From positions 22,035,957-22,099,956 of the forward strand of contig CM057835.1 in NCBI GenBank assembly GCA_030068075.1: DNA of 64,000 nucleotides. The letters are read 5' to 3'. The translations under genes were made by a program, and so were the position numbers. Positions 11,511 through 24,374 of this stretch are shown in pieces. The stretch comes from Paguma larvata (Eukaryota; Chordata; Mammalia; Carnivora; Viverridae). Every line of letters starts with the position of its first letter. Position 1 is the first letter of the stretch. The notes beneath the pieces are model-generated. The model made no database searches, was not told where the DNA came from, and worked only from the letters and a program-made list of their open reading frames with translations.

Positions 11511-12914
11511 ATCAGAAGACTAATGATGCTTAATTAGAAATCCTTTTATACAACTACTTCCCCTCCTACAGCCTCGCCTCTAAAGGGAGTGCTGGAGCTT
11601 TCTTAACTCTTCCTGCTCCCACTGAGGGCACTCAGCACTTTCCTTCCTTGTGAAACAAAAGATGCCCAAGGCTTGGGGATTGAGCTCTCCAAACTGAACT
11701 GTGGTTACCAAGGACACTTCCTCTCCTCCTTTCCTCACTTCAAGTACCACTACCCCTGGACCTCAGCTGGCCCTCACCTTCCACTCTGACCTGGTGCAAA
11801 GGAGAGGCTTTATGCGGAGAACGGGTATGCTCGCAGTATGTGAGACTGGAAAATTTAAATGGCTTCTACAGAGAAAGAGCATCATGCAAGAGAAAATGGT
11901 TTTAAACAGATTTTAATATTCATCTACATTCTCTAAAGAAACAGTATCTGGTGGTCTAAATGCCCATGCTTTGTAATATGTTCCTATGGGAAAACAAATT
12001 TTGAATTCCTAACCACCAACTTCAAGACAAAATAAATGAGACCCCTTCATTAATTGTGGACTGGCTACATACGTTACATTTCAAAAATTGATTTATCCTA
12101 TGACAGCATGCAATGTCTGAAAGTGGTGTAAATGGCCAATTAGAGACTCTTAGAGAAAACTGGAGACAAAGCTCAGCAAGAATAAGCAAGTTGTCTTAAA
12201 TTACCTAGAGTCAGGGACTTCTTACATCAGGATGAAGTTAGTTTCACCATTGGAGCAATGCTTGGGCCCCTGCCTTCTACTCTGCCAAAAGATACCTAGA
12301 GCACTTTGATGCCATGTATGAAGGCCATCAACAATGATAAAGTGAGCAGTCTTGTAGCTATTCCTAGGACATCCTTACTTACTTACAAAATACAAAATTA
12401 CTAGGTCAGATCCATTAGGTTGGGATCATTATACGGACATCCAAGAGAAATGTTTTCCTTTGTAGCTTGGTTTCTATGCAAATGCCTCCCATGAAGGTAA
12501 TAAGAATATTTAGTAAGAAGTCTTTGTCAAGATGCAGCTGACCCCTCTCTTTTCCAATAGGCAGGAAGGTTGGAACCAGGAACCCCTATATTTGATGTGT
12601 TTTTTTTTTTAATGGAGAGGAAGAAGGTTAATTTGTTATTTGGGAAAAGAAATCATGACTGTATCTCGCACATGATGAACTGGGGCCAATCCCCTGTAAG
12701 AGATATCAACAGTCTGCTTAAGTCCCCAGGATGTCTCCAGAACAAAAGTGACTAAATCCACTTTCATATGATTTGTTTCAGCCTTCATACTAATGTATTA
12801 ACAGACACAATCAACAAGAATACAATGTCCACCAAAATTTTAAATCTGGTGAAGTAGGGAGAAAGTCGTGACAGGGTAACAGGTGACAGGTGGGACAACA
12901 TGGGAGGAAATAAT

Positions 12915-13125
12915 AAGGTAATTTATGTAAAGTGCCTAGGATTTGTCAGGTACTTTAGTCCTCACAACAATCCTGTGAAACAAGTGTTTTCAAACTGATT
13001 TTAGAGGGGAAGTTGAGAGAAGTTCTGAAATTGTGTGATAGATCTTAAAACTAAGTGCTGGAGCTGAGACATGAACTCAGATCTTTTGTCCTCAAAACCC
13101 TAATCTCTCCTCAATGTCACAGAGA
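12915..13125 (-). mobile_element. MIR SINE
   Basis: Reverse-complement MIR blocks: 'taaagtgcctaggatttgtcaggtac', 'cctcacaacaatcctgtgaaacaagtg', 'ggggaagttgagagaa', 'gtgctggagctgagacatgaactcagatcttt'. Confidence 0.75.
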
Positions 13126-13129
13126 ATAA

Positions 13130-15650
13130 TTAAAAGCTGCTTGGAGACTTTTGAGTTCCCTACATGAACTTCATTGTAAAGTTCACCAAGACTCTAATGA
13201 CAGAAACTGAAGAGGTTTCCTCTATGTCTTTTTCTATCAAGAGACAAACAAATATTTTTGGCTTTGCAGGACAAAAAAAAATCTTCATTTGTAGTATGAC
13301 AGCCGCCATAGACAACAAAGAGAAAAGAAATGGGTGTGGCCAATAAACTTGACTTACAACAACAGGAAACCAGCCAATTGGGCCAATGAGCATGCCAAAC
13401 CCTCTTCTAATATATATTAGAGGAAAAAAGAAATTGGAGATGTTTCTTCTAAATCAATGCTTCCACACAAAGACAGTGAAACCAGTGTACTAATTTTCTC
13501 AGAAGCTGCGCTGGCAAAAACAAAGTCTCAAGTCAGTCTATATTCAATCAGACTAGACTTCTTTTTCTGACTCAGCCGGAAATGTCAACTATTTTATTCT
13601 AACACCTTGGGTGGAGAGCATAAGAATAAGAGAGGAGGAAGACCACATAATAACCACAAACTGTCACTGGTGTGAACTTACTTTTAGGTAATATAAGAGA
13701 ACCTGTGGGCCAGAAAATCCAATTCTTCCCAGATTAGCAGCAGAAAATGAATTGTGTGTGTGTGTTCATGTCCACATACATATTTGTTTACTTGCACTTT
13801 GTAAATTTTCTACCCTCTGGCTTTGTTTTAAAAAGTTGAAATCCCTGGTTTATCTGTATTTCATTTTCTATCTTCTTCCTATTTTATACAGATATAATCC
13901 TGAGCTGTATAATTTAGGACTTTGTCCACTACCTGCCAGCTGATGGCTCTTACGAAGAAATGGTGTTGTCACCGTGAAAAAAAAATGTAACATTTCTTTA
14001 TCAAAGATGGTCTTCCCCTGTGCATTTCTAAGCTCCTTCCATGTGTTTGCTGAAATCTGTCTATCCTCTGAATCTGTCAGTGTAGCTCCACATTATTTCC
14101 TGTCTGTCTTAGTAAGAGATCTCTGAGATAAACTCCTCCTGCTTGGGGTCTAGGCCCTGTCCAAACAGATGCCATTTTACAGCAAAAAGTTTTATCTTTG
14201 ACCATGAGATTATCCCCATAAGTAGTGAAAGCCAGTAGTACTTCAATATAAAACCACTTGATCAACCTGATGAAATTACAACAGTTTGAATTTACACCCC
14301 AATGTTCTGTGTGAAATGGGAACATGCATCTGAGTTTTTCCAATGTCTCAAAAGACTATTTCTGCTAAGAAGAACTTAGAAAGTGCAACATTTCCATTCA
14401 CTCTGGATTTGATAGACAACTTTGCCCTGACCTTGAGAATTGGTAATAAGAGGCAAACCTATATCCGACTGATCCCATAAGAGAGAGAACCCGAGAACTA
14501 TATTTTAGGAGAGGGAAGGCAACAGTTGCTCACTTAGTCAGTGTGGATGTACCTTCGCATGTGGAAACGTACTTCTCCGGTGGTCAAGAAAAGACCTATC
14601 TTCCTTGAGGACTTGTAGGCTGTTTGGATATATTTACCTGACCATTTCTGCCATTAGAATAAGCACCAAACTCTGCCTGGAGTGGAGAAAAAAAGATAAT
14701 TCCTCTATGACAATGGTTCCTTATGTTTTTCCCTTCACTGAACCTCTAAAGGGCAAAGGTGACCATAAATTGTATACATTTTCTGTGAGACTGGTGGACT
14801 GTACCAAGTCCCATTGAACTAGTGAAAAGAACCAAAAACAAAACAAAACAAAAAAAACTGCTTATAACTTTATCCTTGTAAATGGAAATGCAATGCTTCA
14901 TCAAAACAAGGCCCCTTCAATTAATTAAATGCCTCGTGTTAACTCCTTCTGGCATAAACTGTCCTACTGTACAAATAATGGAGTATGAGCAGTAGAACAG
15001 TCATAGGAGAAAGATTTTATTTGGAAAAACAAAGTTTTAAAAAGAAGAAGGGAGGGGTTTAACTAGCAATTGGATATTTCACTGCTTGGAGAGTATCCGA
15101 GAATTCTTAATCTCCCTCCTGTATTGATTAAACTTTTGCATCTCATCCTCTAAACTTTTCTTTTTCTCTATATTTGGTACAGATGTGTTTCATCTTTGAT
15201 GAAAAACCTTGTGTATTCTTAGAACACACGTATGAGACAGACATAGTTCAGGTAATTTGCTAGACAGTTGATTGGCTGAAGCTCCATATCATAAAGACAC
15301 ATTAAAGGAAAAGAAGATGTCTCCCTGCCCGCTGTAACAACGGTCCCATGAGTTATCATGAGACAGGAACAGAGCTAAATCTGTGAGAATTATGAATCTG
15401 CTTCTAATGTGGAAAGAGATTGGTACTACCCAAATTTTGCAATGGATTCCTCCTATGAGTGTCTTCTAGCTGTTGCACTGGCTACTCCTGGGACGCTGAT
15501 GTTATGAGATTCAGAGTCTCCTGTTAATGTGAAAGCCAAATGTATACCTACTTATCGTTCTGGACCCTAGGGAAGCCAGCTTCCTAAAAGTGTTATTCCA
15601 ATACCTGTAATTCATGGCACTACACTTCTGGTGCCATGTGAGAATTCAGA
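13130..15650. other. largely unique sequence
   Basis: No repeat family recognised except a short AAAAC-type run at about 14832-14860 and a short TG run at 13755-13764. Reading frames of 60-88 codons have no recognisable product. Confidence 0.4.
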
Positions 15651-15779
15651 AGAGGAAAAAAAAAAAAGTGGGGGCCAATACAGTTAGGAGTTATTTTTCT
15701 TCCTTCTGTATTCAGTATTTCCTTTCACACACATTCTTCAGGAAGGAATAATTACAAACCATCACGATATTTGCTCAGA

Positions 15780-16420
15780 GGATGTCCATCTGCTCCAGCA
15801 CCTTATTTCCCACCTGAAGTCCTGATCTCCTGACAGTGACGTCATAGGCACTTCTGCCCGGAGTCAGTTATAATTAGGGCTCCAGGTGAAAAGTTAACGG
15901 CAGAAGCAGATGGGCTCATAAGAGGCAAAAAGTCTGCTCACATGCGAATTTCATCGGTATTTGAAGATTGAAGAAAACCATACAGCGTAACAAAACTCTA
16001 CCCAAAAGTAAGATTTCTGCATGATGTGAAATTACTGGTGTCCCCTTCCCTTCCTCAGGCCATCACGGAACATTTCCCTTCATATTCATAAGGAAGGGTA
16101 GGCTGAGGAAACGCACAGCAACCAGGTCATTGCAATTCAGAGCTCTGAGCACAGGGATCCAGGTAGCTGCAGCACTGCCTAGGCATAAAGAAGTGGGTGT
16201 TCGCTTGTTTACCTCACAGGGAAGAGCGGCGGCCCAGGCGCTGTCAATCTCTATTAGCTCCTTTAAAGAACTTTTGTGTGTGACATAAAATAAAATGATA
16301 TAGTAGTGTGAAGTGGAAGGCAGTAATTGCAGATTCTTCTCAATGCGTGTTTTATGTTATCAGGACCCTGTATTATCGAAATCACTGCATTACTAGTTAA
16401 GTGTAAAAAATATATGGTCT
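15780..16420. promoter_or_regulatory. candidate conserved regulatory element with CRE
   Basis: Unique, repeat-free stretch with features of a regulatory element. It has a perfect CRE palindrome TGACGTCA at 15837-15844, a forkhead-like TTGTTTAC at 16205-16212, a short GC-rich core (gcggcggcccaggcgctg, about 16226-16243) and TAAT-type sites. Motif content is seen in the sequence; regulatory function is inference only and no transcript start can be shown. Confidence 0.25.
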
Positions 16421-16605
16421 TTTATTTGTTAATTTACGTGGTTTCAGGAAGCCTGTGGGATCAACTCAAGACTTATAGGAATAGGAAATAAGGCAGAGGG
16501 ATAGAGTTGCATATAAGTAAGTCCCTGAGGTCTCTCTTTCTGCACTGGCATAGCCTATCTGAACTTAGCATCCTCATCCCCTCAAACTTCTATACAAACT
16601 ATCAT

Positions 16606-16800
16606 GGGACACCTGGGTGTGTCACTTGGTTAAGCATCTGACTCTTGGTTTCAGCTCAGATTGTGATCTCACAGTCTGGGATCAAGCCCCACTTCAGACT
16701 CTGCACTGGCAGCACAGAGCCTGCTTGGGATTCTCTCTCTCTCTCTCTGTCCCTCCCCTGTGCATGCATGCTCTCTCTCTCTCAAAATAAACATTTAAAA
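16606..16800 (+). mobile_element. SINEC_Fc-type SINE
   Basis: Head gggacacctgggtgtgtcac, A-box-like region, B-box remnant 'gggatcaagcccc', 'cagcacagagcctgcttggga', a CT-rich block and tail 'tcaaaataaacatttaaaaaa'. No clear target duplication was found, which suggests an older copy. Confidence 0.92.
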
Positions 16801-17044
16801 AATGATAATTTCTCCCTCACACTGGTGTAGCAGATTCTAGGTGCACAAAGGGACATATATCCATCCACTTACTTTTATTCCATTTAATATATTCTAATCC
16901 CTTACTGTCTTCTATAATAGTTAAACTAGTCTCTTTATTTTCATTGTCTCTCTTCCCCAGTCTATTCTTACAAAGAATTCCCTGAACTATTTTCTTAAAG
17001 GTCGGTTTTGGTCATAGCTTTCCTCTACCCGGCACTGAATGAAA

Positions 17045-17655
17045 ATTTAATTGGCAGCACAATCTCTTTGAAAAATGTTTAAAAATATCTACTGAAACTG
17101 AATATATGCTTAAATTTTAAGCAATTCCATCCTTAGTTGGGCAGATACCTAACAAAGATGCACACATTTGTTTGTTAAAAGACATGTATTAGAATGTCCC
17201 TAACACCACTGTTCATTATAGTCCCAAATCAGTATGTAAATGTTTGCAATCAGTAGAATGGATAAATTGTGGTATATTCACACAGAAATGAAAATCACAA
17301 CTGTATGCGGCAATAATGATGATCATAATAAGCATAATGTTGAACAAAAGAAGACAGATAAAAAATACATATGTCATTCCATTCACATAAATAGCAAAAA
17401 ACAAGCAAAGCTAATATATACTGTTTGACGTCAGGAGAGTGGTTATCTTATACTGTCATAAGTCAGTGGATCTAAAAAGGAAAGGGGAAAATGGATAGAT
17501 ACTAAGAATATTATGTTTTTTTAATGTAGATACTGGTTATATGGATTTGTTCAATTTTTGAGAATTCGCTGAGCTGTCTACTTAAGAAATGTGCACTTCC
17601 CTATATGTATATTATACCTACAAAATAATTTAATTAATAATTAAAAATAAAAAAT
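17045..17655 (+). mobile_element. L1M-type LINE 3' end
   Basis: Old L1 3' end: 'gaatggataaattgtggtatattcacacagaaatgaaaatc', 'cataatgttgaacaaaagaagacag', 'gtggttatcttat', 'agctgtctacttaagaaatgtgcacttccctatatgtatattatacc', ending in an A/T-rich tail. No coding frame. Confidence 0.8.
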
Positions 17656-17814
17656 CTAAAGGGAATAATGACACAGTATTCAAAGGTTTTTCTCAATTTT
17701 GCACTACTTCCTGGACATAGGGGTAGCACCCTGTTCACTTTTAAATCTCTAGCATCTACACTATGATAACTGTTAAAAAATAATAAATTATTTAAAAAGA
17801 AATAAATGTTATTT

Positions 17815-17827
17815 CACTTTATTTATT

Positions 17828-17859
<32 letters not shown>

Positions 17860-18013
17860 AAGCAGCAGAGGGGCAGAGAGAAAGAATCCCAAGAAGGCTC
17901 CATGCTTTCAGAGCAGAGCCCAATGTGGGGGTCAGACCCAAGAACTATCAGATCACGACCTGAGCCAAAACCAAAAGTTGGATTCTTAACCAACTGAGCC
18001 ACTCAGGTGCCTC
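17815..18013 (-). mobile_element. SINEC_Fc-type SINE
   Basis: Reverse-complement SINE: 'tttatttatttag' tail, a pure AG run (17829-17858), 'aaggctccatgctttcagagcagagccc', 'gatcacgacctgagcc', 'ttaaccaactgagccactcaggtgcc'. Confidence 0.93.
17829..17858. repeat. (AG)15 microsatellite in SINE tail
   Basis: Uninterrupted AG dinucleotide repeat inside the CT/GA-rich block of the host SINE. Confidence 0.95.
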
Positions 18014-18890
18014 ATAACTTTTTTTTCATAAAAAATAAATGGATGGGGGTAATTCTGGGAAGATGACTGCTGTAGTGGCCACACAGTCTCTGGTTTTCCT
18101 GAATCCCTGCATAAAAACAGACAACTGGAGAAAAAAACTAAAAACCACGTACAACATTTTTAACAAAACTGAGAGACACTGTATGCATATGAATCCACTG
18201 ACAGCACCATATCTGTATGTTACTGGCATCTGTAGAGGAGAATGCAGAAGGAATCAACAGAAATGTGACGAACTTGAGAATATGAAAACTCCAGTATAAG
18301 AAACAGGGCTTCTCTAAGAAGTATGGTGAGTGAATTTAAGGTCTCCAACATAATGAGTATGAGAGACCTTTTGGAAGAACTGGTGGCCGGAGCAGTCTAG
18401 CCCATATGAACTTATGAAACCAGCCCACCCCATACTGAGAATAATCTACAGTTAGGAATGAAGATCCCACAGGACTGGAAAAATACAGAGAAAGGAATGC
18501 AAACGTTCAAACAAAAGTGGGGAAGATAATAGCATTAGGAATCTCCAAATGTGAGCCATATTTTTGGACGTTCAACAAAAGCAACAGAAGGAGTTTCATG
18601 AAAAAAACTATTTGAATGTACTTATAAGTGTTCAGGAAAACTGAAATCCATTAATCTGACCAGTGGAAAAGCTTGAGATAGAGTTGCATACAAAGATACT
18701 ATGAAAACAAAAAGAAAACAAAAGAAAGAAAAACAGTAATATCTCTGCAAACAATGAAACCATCAAAACATGCTTGAACAAAAGAGAGGGGAGATGAATT
18801 AAAACTAATTTACATACTGTGTTTACATATAGTAGTCTTAGTAGTACATAATCATATTGTATAATCGTTTATACATGTGCATGTATTTAT

Positions 18891-18908
18891 ATAGATAGAT
18901 AAGTAGAT

Positions 18909-18959
<51 letters not shown>

Positions 18960-18999
18960 GATGGATGGATGGATGGATTGATGGATGGATGGATGGATG
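18891..18999. repeat. compound (TAGA)n/(TGGA)n microsatellite
   Basis: An imperfect start (atagatagataagtagatg) is followed by an uninterrupted run of TAGA units to about 18958, then ATGG/TGGA units to 18999 with one 'attg' interruption. A tetranucleotide STR with a motif switch, expected to be length-polymorphic. Confidence 0.97.
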
Positions 19000-19018
19000 A
19001 AAACAGTAAAAAGCATAG

Positions 19019-19220
19019 GAGCATCTGGGTGGCTTAGTCAGTTAGGCATCCAAGTCTTGATTCTGGCTCAGGTCGTCATCTCACAGTTGGTGACATTGAG
19101 CCCTGCATTGGGCTCTGTGCTGAAGACATGGAGCTTACTTGGGATTCTCTCTCTTTTCCTCTCCCCTGCTTGCTCTCACTCTCCCTCTCTCAAAATGAAT
19201 AAATAAACATTCAAAAAACA
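19019..19220 (+). mobile_element. SINEC_Fc-type SINE
   Basis: 'ggagcatctgggtggcttagtcagttaggcatcc' head, 'gctcaggtcgtcatctcacag', 'gggctctgtgctgaagacatgg', CT block and tail 'tcaaaatgaataaataaacattc'. It sits immediately 3' of the tetranucleotide microsatellite. Confidence 0.93.
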
Positions 19221-19794
19221 ATCATAAAGAATATAAATCAAAATTAGGAAATTCAGAAATGAGGCATAAACTCAAAAATTAAAAATATACAAGAGAAGAG
19301 TAAACTAGAAGGAAAACAAAAGAGAATGATCACAACAAATAATGCTGTAAGAGAAACAGTAGGTCCAAAGAAAATATCATAAATCAAAAAGCAAGAGTTA
19401 ACAAAACTTTGAAATAAATGGACAATTATTAAAGATAAGCAAGGAAGACCTAACATAGAAATAATAGCATTTTCTGAAGAAAACAAAAATAAATACTAAC
19501 GAACACTAAAAACTTTAGTTCATGAAAAATTTCATGGAAAAAAAAGACTTATAGTATTTAAAGAAAACACCATAAACCTAAGACTATCAACCAATACCAA
19601 GATGTACCATAGTACATTTCCTGGACTTTAAAAAAAAATTAACCTTTGGCCATCTACTCATAGATCCTGTGACTTACAAGGGAAAGAAAATTATCATCAG
19701 ATATTTTGAGAGACATATTTTATGCCAGAAGAATACTGAATAATGTATTTTAGGCATACAAGGAAAGAAAATGTGAGACAAAAATTTTATTACA

Positions 19795-20000
19795 GGGCTC
19801 CTGGGTGGCTGAGTCAGTTAAGCGTCTGACTGGCTTAGGTCATGATCTCATGGTTTGTGGGTTCAAGCCCTGCTACGGGCTCTGTGCTGACAGCTTGGAG
19901 CCTGGGGCCTGCTTCATTTTCTGTGTCTCTTTCTCTCTCTGCTCCTTCCCTGCTCCCATTCTGTCTCTTTCTCTCTCAAAAATAAAAACATTAAAAAAAT
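19795..20000 (+). mobile_element. SINEC_Fc-type SINE
   Basis: Head gggctcctgggtggctgagtcagttaagcgtctgac, 'gtcatgatctcatgg', B box 'gggttcaagccc', 'gctctgtgctgacagcttggagcctgg', CT block and tail. The target duplication ttttattaca flanks it at 19785-19794 and 20001-20010. Confidence 0.95.
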
Positions 20001-20441
20001 TTTTATTACAAAACTGACCTTCAAATGTAAAACTCACAAATTGTTACTAGCATACAAGGATTCATGTCATATTGCCATACTGTCCCCAGAAGATCTTTCT
20101 AAGGAATTTATCACAGAACAAACCTCAGACAACCATGATTTCTAGAGAGACACCAGCATGAGAACTGGTGGTATTACATGTCTAGCTACTTGTAGAACTA
20201 AGATTAAATAAGAGTATAAAGCGAGAATGTAAGACTAAATAATCCAACAATGTAGACTTAATATGACCTTAAGAAAATACGAGGAGATTAGGAATAAGAT
20301 ACGCAAAAGGTATGTAGCCCCTGCCATAAATGAACTATTTTTGGTCATCACAAAAATCAGTGGTGTCATTACTACTACTAAGACAATGGTGTGGGTAAGG
20401 TGGGGAAAAGCCACTAAATAATTACGGAACATTCTAATTCT

Positions 20442-20651
20442 TTATTTGAAGGTTTATTTATTTTGAGAGACAGAGAGTATGAGTGGAGGAGGGGCAGAAA
20501 GAGAGGGAGAGGGAGAGAATCCCAAGCTGGCTCCACACTGTCAGCACAAAGCCTGACGTAGGGCTCAATCTTACAAACCATGAAATCATGACCCGAGTTG
20601 AAATCAAGAGTCAGATATTTAACTGACTGAGCCACCAGACATCGCTGGACC
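20442..20651 (-). mobile_element. SINEC_Fc-type SINE
   Basis: Reverse-complement SINE: 'tttatttattttgagagacagag', 'ggctccacactgtcagcacaaagcc', 'gaaatcatgacccgagttga', 'taactgactgagccaccag'. The target duplication ttctaattct is at 20432-20441 and 20652-20661. Confidence 0.95.
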
Positions 20652-21049
20652 TTCTAATTCTGCTATCCACTGTGTTCGGGTTTTTGAGAACCAAAATTCT
20701 CACAGTAAAAGGAAGAAGGTATGGGCTTGTCAAGAACTGTGAAGGGTCTGAAATTTTGCCCTACTTGAAAGCTAACAGGTAAGCCCACCACAGCCTCGTG
20801 AGTGCTGATGGAAAAAACTTAGGGCCAGAGACAAAATAGTTCACTACTTATTACTTTATTATTTAGAGCAAGATGCACGAGCATTATGTTTGCATCAATT
20901 CTCTCTACCCCACCCCTACCCCCGCAAAACTCATAATAGTGACACAGAGGAACCTAAGTCCATGCACATGCAGTAAGTCTGCCTAACAGCTGAGTAAGCT
21001 AGAGTTTAGGAAACTGAATCATTTATAATAGTCTGCAAGCAAACCTGCT

Positions 21050-21406
21050 TGTGATGGTTAGTTGTCTCACCATAGCACTAAGTGACAATTACCCAGTGAT
21101 TTAGTCAAATACTAGTGTAAGCGTTGCTGTGAAGGTGTCCTATGGATAATAATTAACACCTACAATCAGTAAAGGAGATCACTCAATAAGTTGAAGGCCT
21201 TAAGAGTAAACACTGGAGAAGAAATTCTGCCTCAAGACGGCAACATCAATTCCTGCCTGAGTTTCCAGACCTGTGGCTGGCCTGCCACATTGATTTTTAA
21301 CTTGTCAGCAGCCCCCACAATCACAGGAGTCAAATTTCTTTTTTTTTTTTGTCTTAATATTTCTATCCTATTGTTTCTGTTTCTCTTAAGAACCCTGGCT
21401 GATACA
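21050..21406 (+). mobile_element. MaLR-type solo LTR
   Basis: Begins TGTGATGGTTA and ends in the TG...CA form with 'tcctattgtttctgtttctcttaagaaccctggctgataca', typical of mammalian MaLR/ERVL-related LTRs. 'aataagttgaaggccttaagagtaaa' and 'attctgcctcaagacggcaacatcaattcctgcctgagtttcca' fit the same family. No internal retroviral sequence or second LTR is adjacent. Exact subfamily not determined. Confidence 0.65.
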
Positions 21407-21409
21407 CTA

Positions 21410-23560
21410 GCCTTTGTCTTGAAGAGAGAGTATCTTTTTTTATACCAGACAGCAAACAAATTCACCTTTTGTTCCAGAGAGACATTATCTTAACCTTTCA
21501 AAGCTGTGTGCTATACAAATATCCTTCAGAAGATAGTCTAGAACAAAGACGGTCAATATCTCTACTTTCGACATTTTCAGAAACTAAAGATATCCATGGA
21601 ACACTATATCCCAACAGGAACATGGAAGTTGTCTTACAGTCCTTAATTTTAGTTGGAAATATCTGCATGAACTCACAACATATCATACATACATAATTTT
21701 TTCACTACTTCTGTCCATTAAAAGTTTAGAAGAATCTGAAAAAACTACTGCCAGTAACAAGTCCAGACTCTGGTCTTAAAACTCTATTCCATTAAAGGAA
21801 ACTAAAGTTTTTTGGATAAATGGGTGATCCCTGGTTTGGGCCTTAGAATAACTTGACATAACAGAGACTGGAATGTATCAAAGACTATCAGGGAGATTCC
21901 AAAAGTACGTAGGAGCCAATTCAAAGAGACGCCTACCTGGGACAGATTAATTTGAGCTTTAATAAGCATAAAAATTGAAACGGGTTCAAATGCAAGACAA
22001 TTGGTTTCCTTCTGAAGATGATAGAGAACCAATTCATTATCCTGAAAACTAGATAAATAAAAGGAAAGACATACCATGATCCTGCCTTTCTTAAAAAAAC
22101 TGATGATACCATTGGATAATCAGGTGATATGCCACAAGTTATATAAATAATCATCGGCAGAAGGCAGAACTAGGTCCAATTCCCTTTCTATTGAACAAAT
22201 CTGTATTTATATGCTATATTTAAAATTCTGATATGCCCCCTGACAGTTTCACTTTTTCTTTATAGCCTGAGGTAAAGGATCTCAGGTTATTTCCAGGTAA
22301 GAAGAAGGCTTTACAGTCAGAATACACTTACTTACGTTTTGGAATAGGAGTAAGTATCCCCAAACTTCAATGGCTTACCAACGAAGGTATATTTCTCACT
22401 CCTTTTATCAGTTTACCCAAGGGATCTGCTCTTTGTGAACAGAAAAATGGAGAAACAACCTTGAATATTGTTAGTTACCTGTACTAGAGGAAAAGAAAGC
22501 CCTAAAGGTTCTCGCACATAAAATACATAATTAAATTCTTTAGCATGGGAGTAACTCATCACTTAAGCTTATAACCCGTTTTAAAAAAACTAGTTATACT
22601 GCCCCAACTAACCATAAAGAAGCTAAAAAATGCAATCCTGTGTGCTCAAAAGGGAGGAAAACTTAACGTCACTATCAAACTGCCTTAATAATTCCTGAAA
22701 TATTTAATTTACCCTTATTACATCTTCCACAATTCTATGTCCAGAAACAGAAAAAGACCAGAGTCATCAATGTAATACATCTCAAACATGGAAAACCACA
22801 ATGATTTGTGAGCAGCCCATACACTCAAAAATGAAGATCCCAACCCTTCTGTACTAGGAGAGACTCAAACACCCACAGATTCATATAACACTAAACAAAT
22901 AAGGATCTGAGGACAAGGTCTAGATGCTCTCCAGTTAACTCCTGTCTACCATTCTCTGTTATCTCTCAGTGAGGAAATCACACATTATATACTCTGCCTG
23001 GTTTCCACCAGCTTTTCTGTGCATGGTCCTGGTATTAGAGGATCTGTTCCTGGTGAGAAAGCACATTTTCCTCTCAGAATATGCTTAAAGCATACAGTAA
23101 GCAAACATGTCCTTCTAAAGAAATTTTATAAAGCAGCTTCCTTCAGAAAAGCAAAGGGAGATGAGCACAGTAGGTCCAAGTTATTTCCTACAAGTGGTTA
23201 AATAGAGTCAAAAAGTATTTAGATGTTAAGTACCTATTTTGGATTCCTGAAGAGAATCCCCCTGTCCCAGTAGCCGTACCCCACTTTTCTCTGCTAGGCC
23301 CCATCTTTGTAATCACACAAAAAACTTGAATACAAACAGTGAAGGAAGCAAGTTTCTCAGCACTCCGCCAGAATTGTCCTATCCCTCTCTCCCCACTCTT
23401 CTACAATCTCCTTCGGTCATTCTCATTTCACTTCCTCTTACGCCTTTTTCTGCAAAATAATAATAACCTGATTATGGTGAGTGGAAAACTCAGGGCACAA
23501 AATGGTACACACGTAAGGCTGTACCCATGTAACATGAGATACCTGAGTGAAGACAAATGA
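21410..23560. other. unassigned sequence, probably part old repeat
   Basis: No gene recognised. The stretch about 21800-22080 ('cctggtttgggccttagaataacttgacataacagagactggaa') has the flavour of an old interspersed repeat, but I cannot name it. The remainder looks unique. Overlapping 60-91-codon frames on both strands carry no known domain. Confidence 0.35.
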
Positions 23561-23564
23561 AGAT

Positions 23565-23890
23565 TTTTTCCAGTTTTATTGAGAAATAATTGACATTCAC
23601 CACTGTATATGTTTACGGTATACGGCCCCATGGTTTCATTTACATTCGTTGTGAGACGATCACCACAATAGTGAGCTAACATTGATCTAATCATAGACAC
23701 AATAAAAAGAAAAAAAAAACAGGTAAAATATTTTCTCCTTATAGGATTTATTCTTTACGACTTTCCTGTATATGAAGTAGCTGTGTTGGCTGCAGTCAGG
23801 TCACATCTCACATCCTTGGTATATATTTATCTTATATCTGGAAGTTTGAAACTTCTGACCACCTTCCTCCAGCCCCGCCTCCCCTCACCC
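23565..23890 (-). mobile_element. L1M 3'-UTR fragment
   Basis: Reverse-complement L1M 3' UTR: 'ccagttttattgagaaataattgacattcaccactgtatatg', 'gagacgatcaccacaatagtgagctaacat', 'tatatttatcttatatctggaagtttgaaacttctgaccacct'. Confidence 0.8.
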
Positions 23891-24374
23891 TGTGCCACAG
23901 GTCCGTAAGATCTCATTGATATGTGAGAAGTAATTTTTTAAATGAAAATGTTTTTCTCTGGAGTTTCTAAATTTTCTAAAATCTAAAATCATGAAAATAA
24001 ATTTAATTGAAAAATCATTATGTAATACCAATATGTTGTTATCTCTCTTAGGAATATTTCTGTCTGAATAGATGTTTTCATCTTTTCCCTTTCCTAGCAT
24101 TGCCAAACCAGCATTGCCTTGTGAATACTGGTCTTCTCTGTTTCCTACTGGGTATAACGTGTGCTACCATGTGAAAAATATATTACTGTCTGGAGAAATC
24201 CACATAGGTGCATCTCTTTCTCCAACTCCTCCCCCAACCTGTACCCAGAATAATATTAGAGGGCGCTTCCCTGGGGGCAGACTTGCATGGAAACCAGGAA
24301 CTGCAACACACATAAAAGTGATTCCACATACTGAATTCTTTCTCCCTATTCAGAGATTCACAAACAGTTGGAGC

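Larger units (their letters stand above)
18035..20430 (+). mobile_element. possible HAL1/L1 ORF1-region relic, interrupted
   Basis: A-rich sequence beginning 'ggtaattctgggaagatgactgctg', like the 5' start of L1/HAL1 elements. It continues as purine-rich, stop-laden sequence through 18800, and again at 19220-19790 and 20010-20300, around a microsatellite and two SINEs. Composition and the start motif suggest a half-L1 (ORF1-only) relic. I cannot confirm a coiled-coil/RRM frame. Confidence 0.35.

Noticed and set aside
17421..17432. Second CRE-like 'tgacgtca'
   Set aside because: It lies inside an old L1 3' end, so a single motif there is not evidence of regulation.
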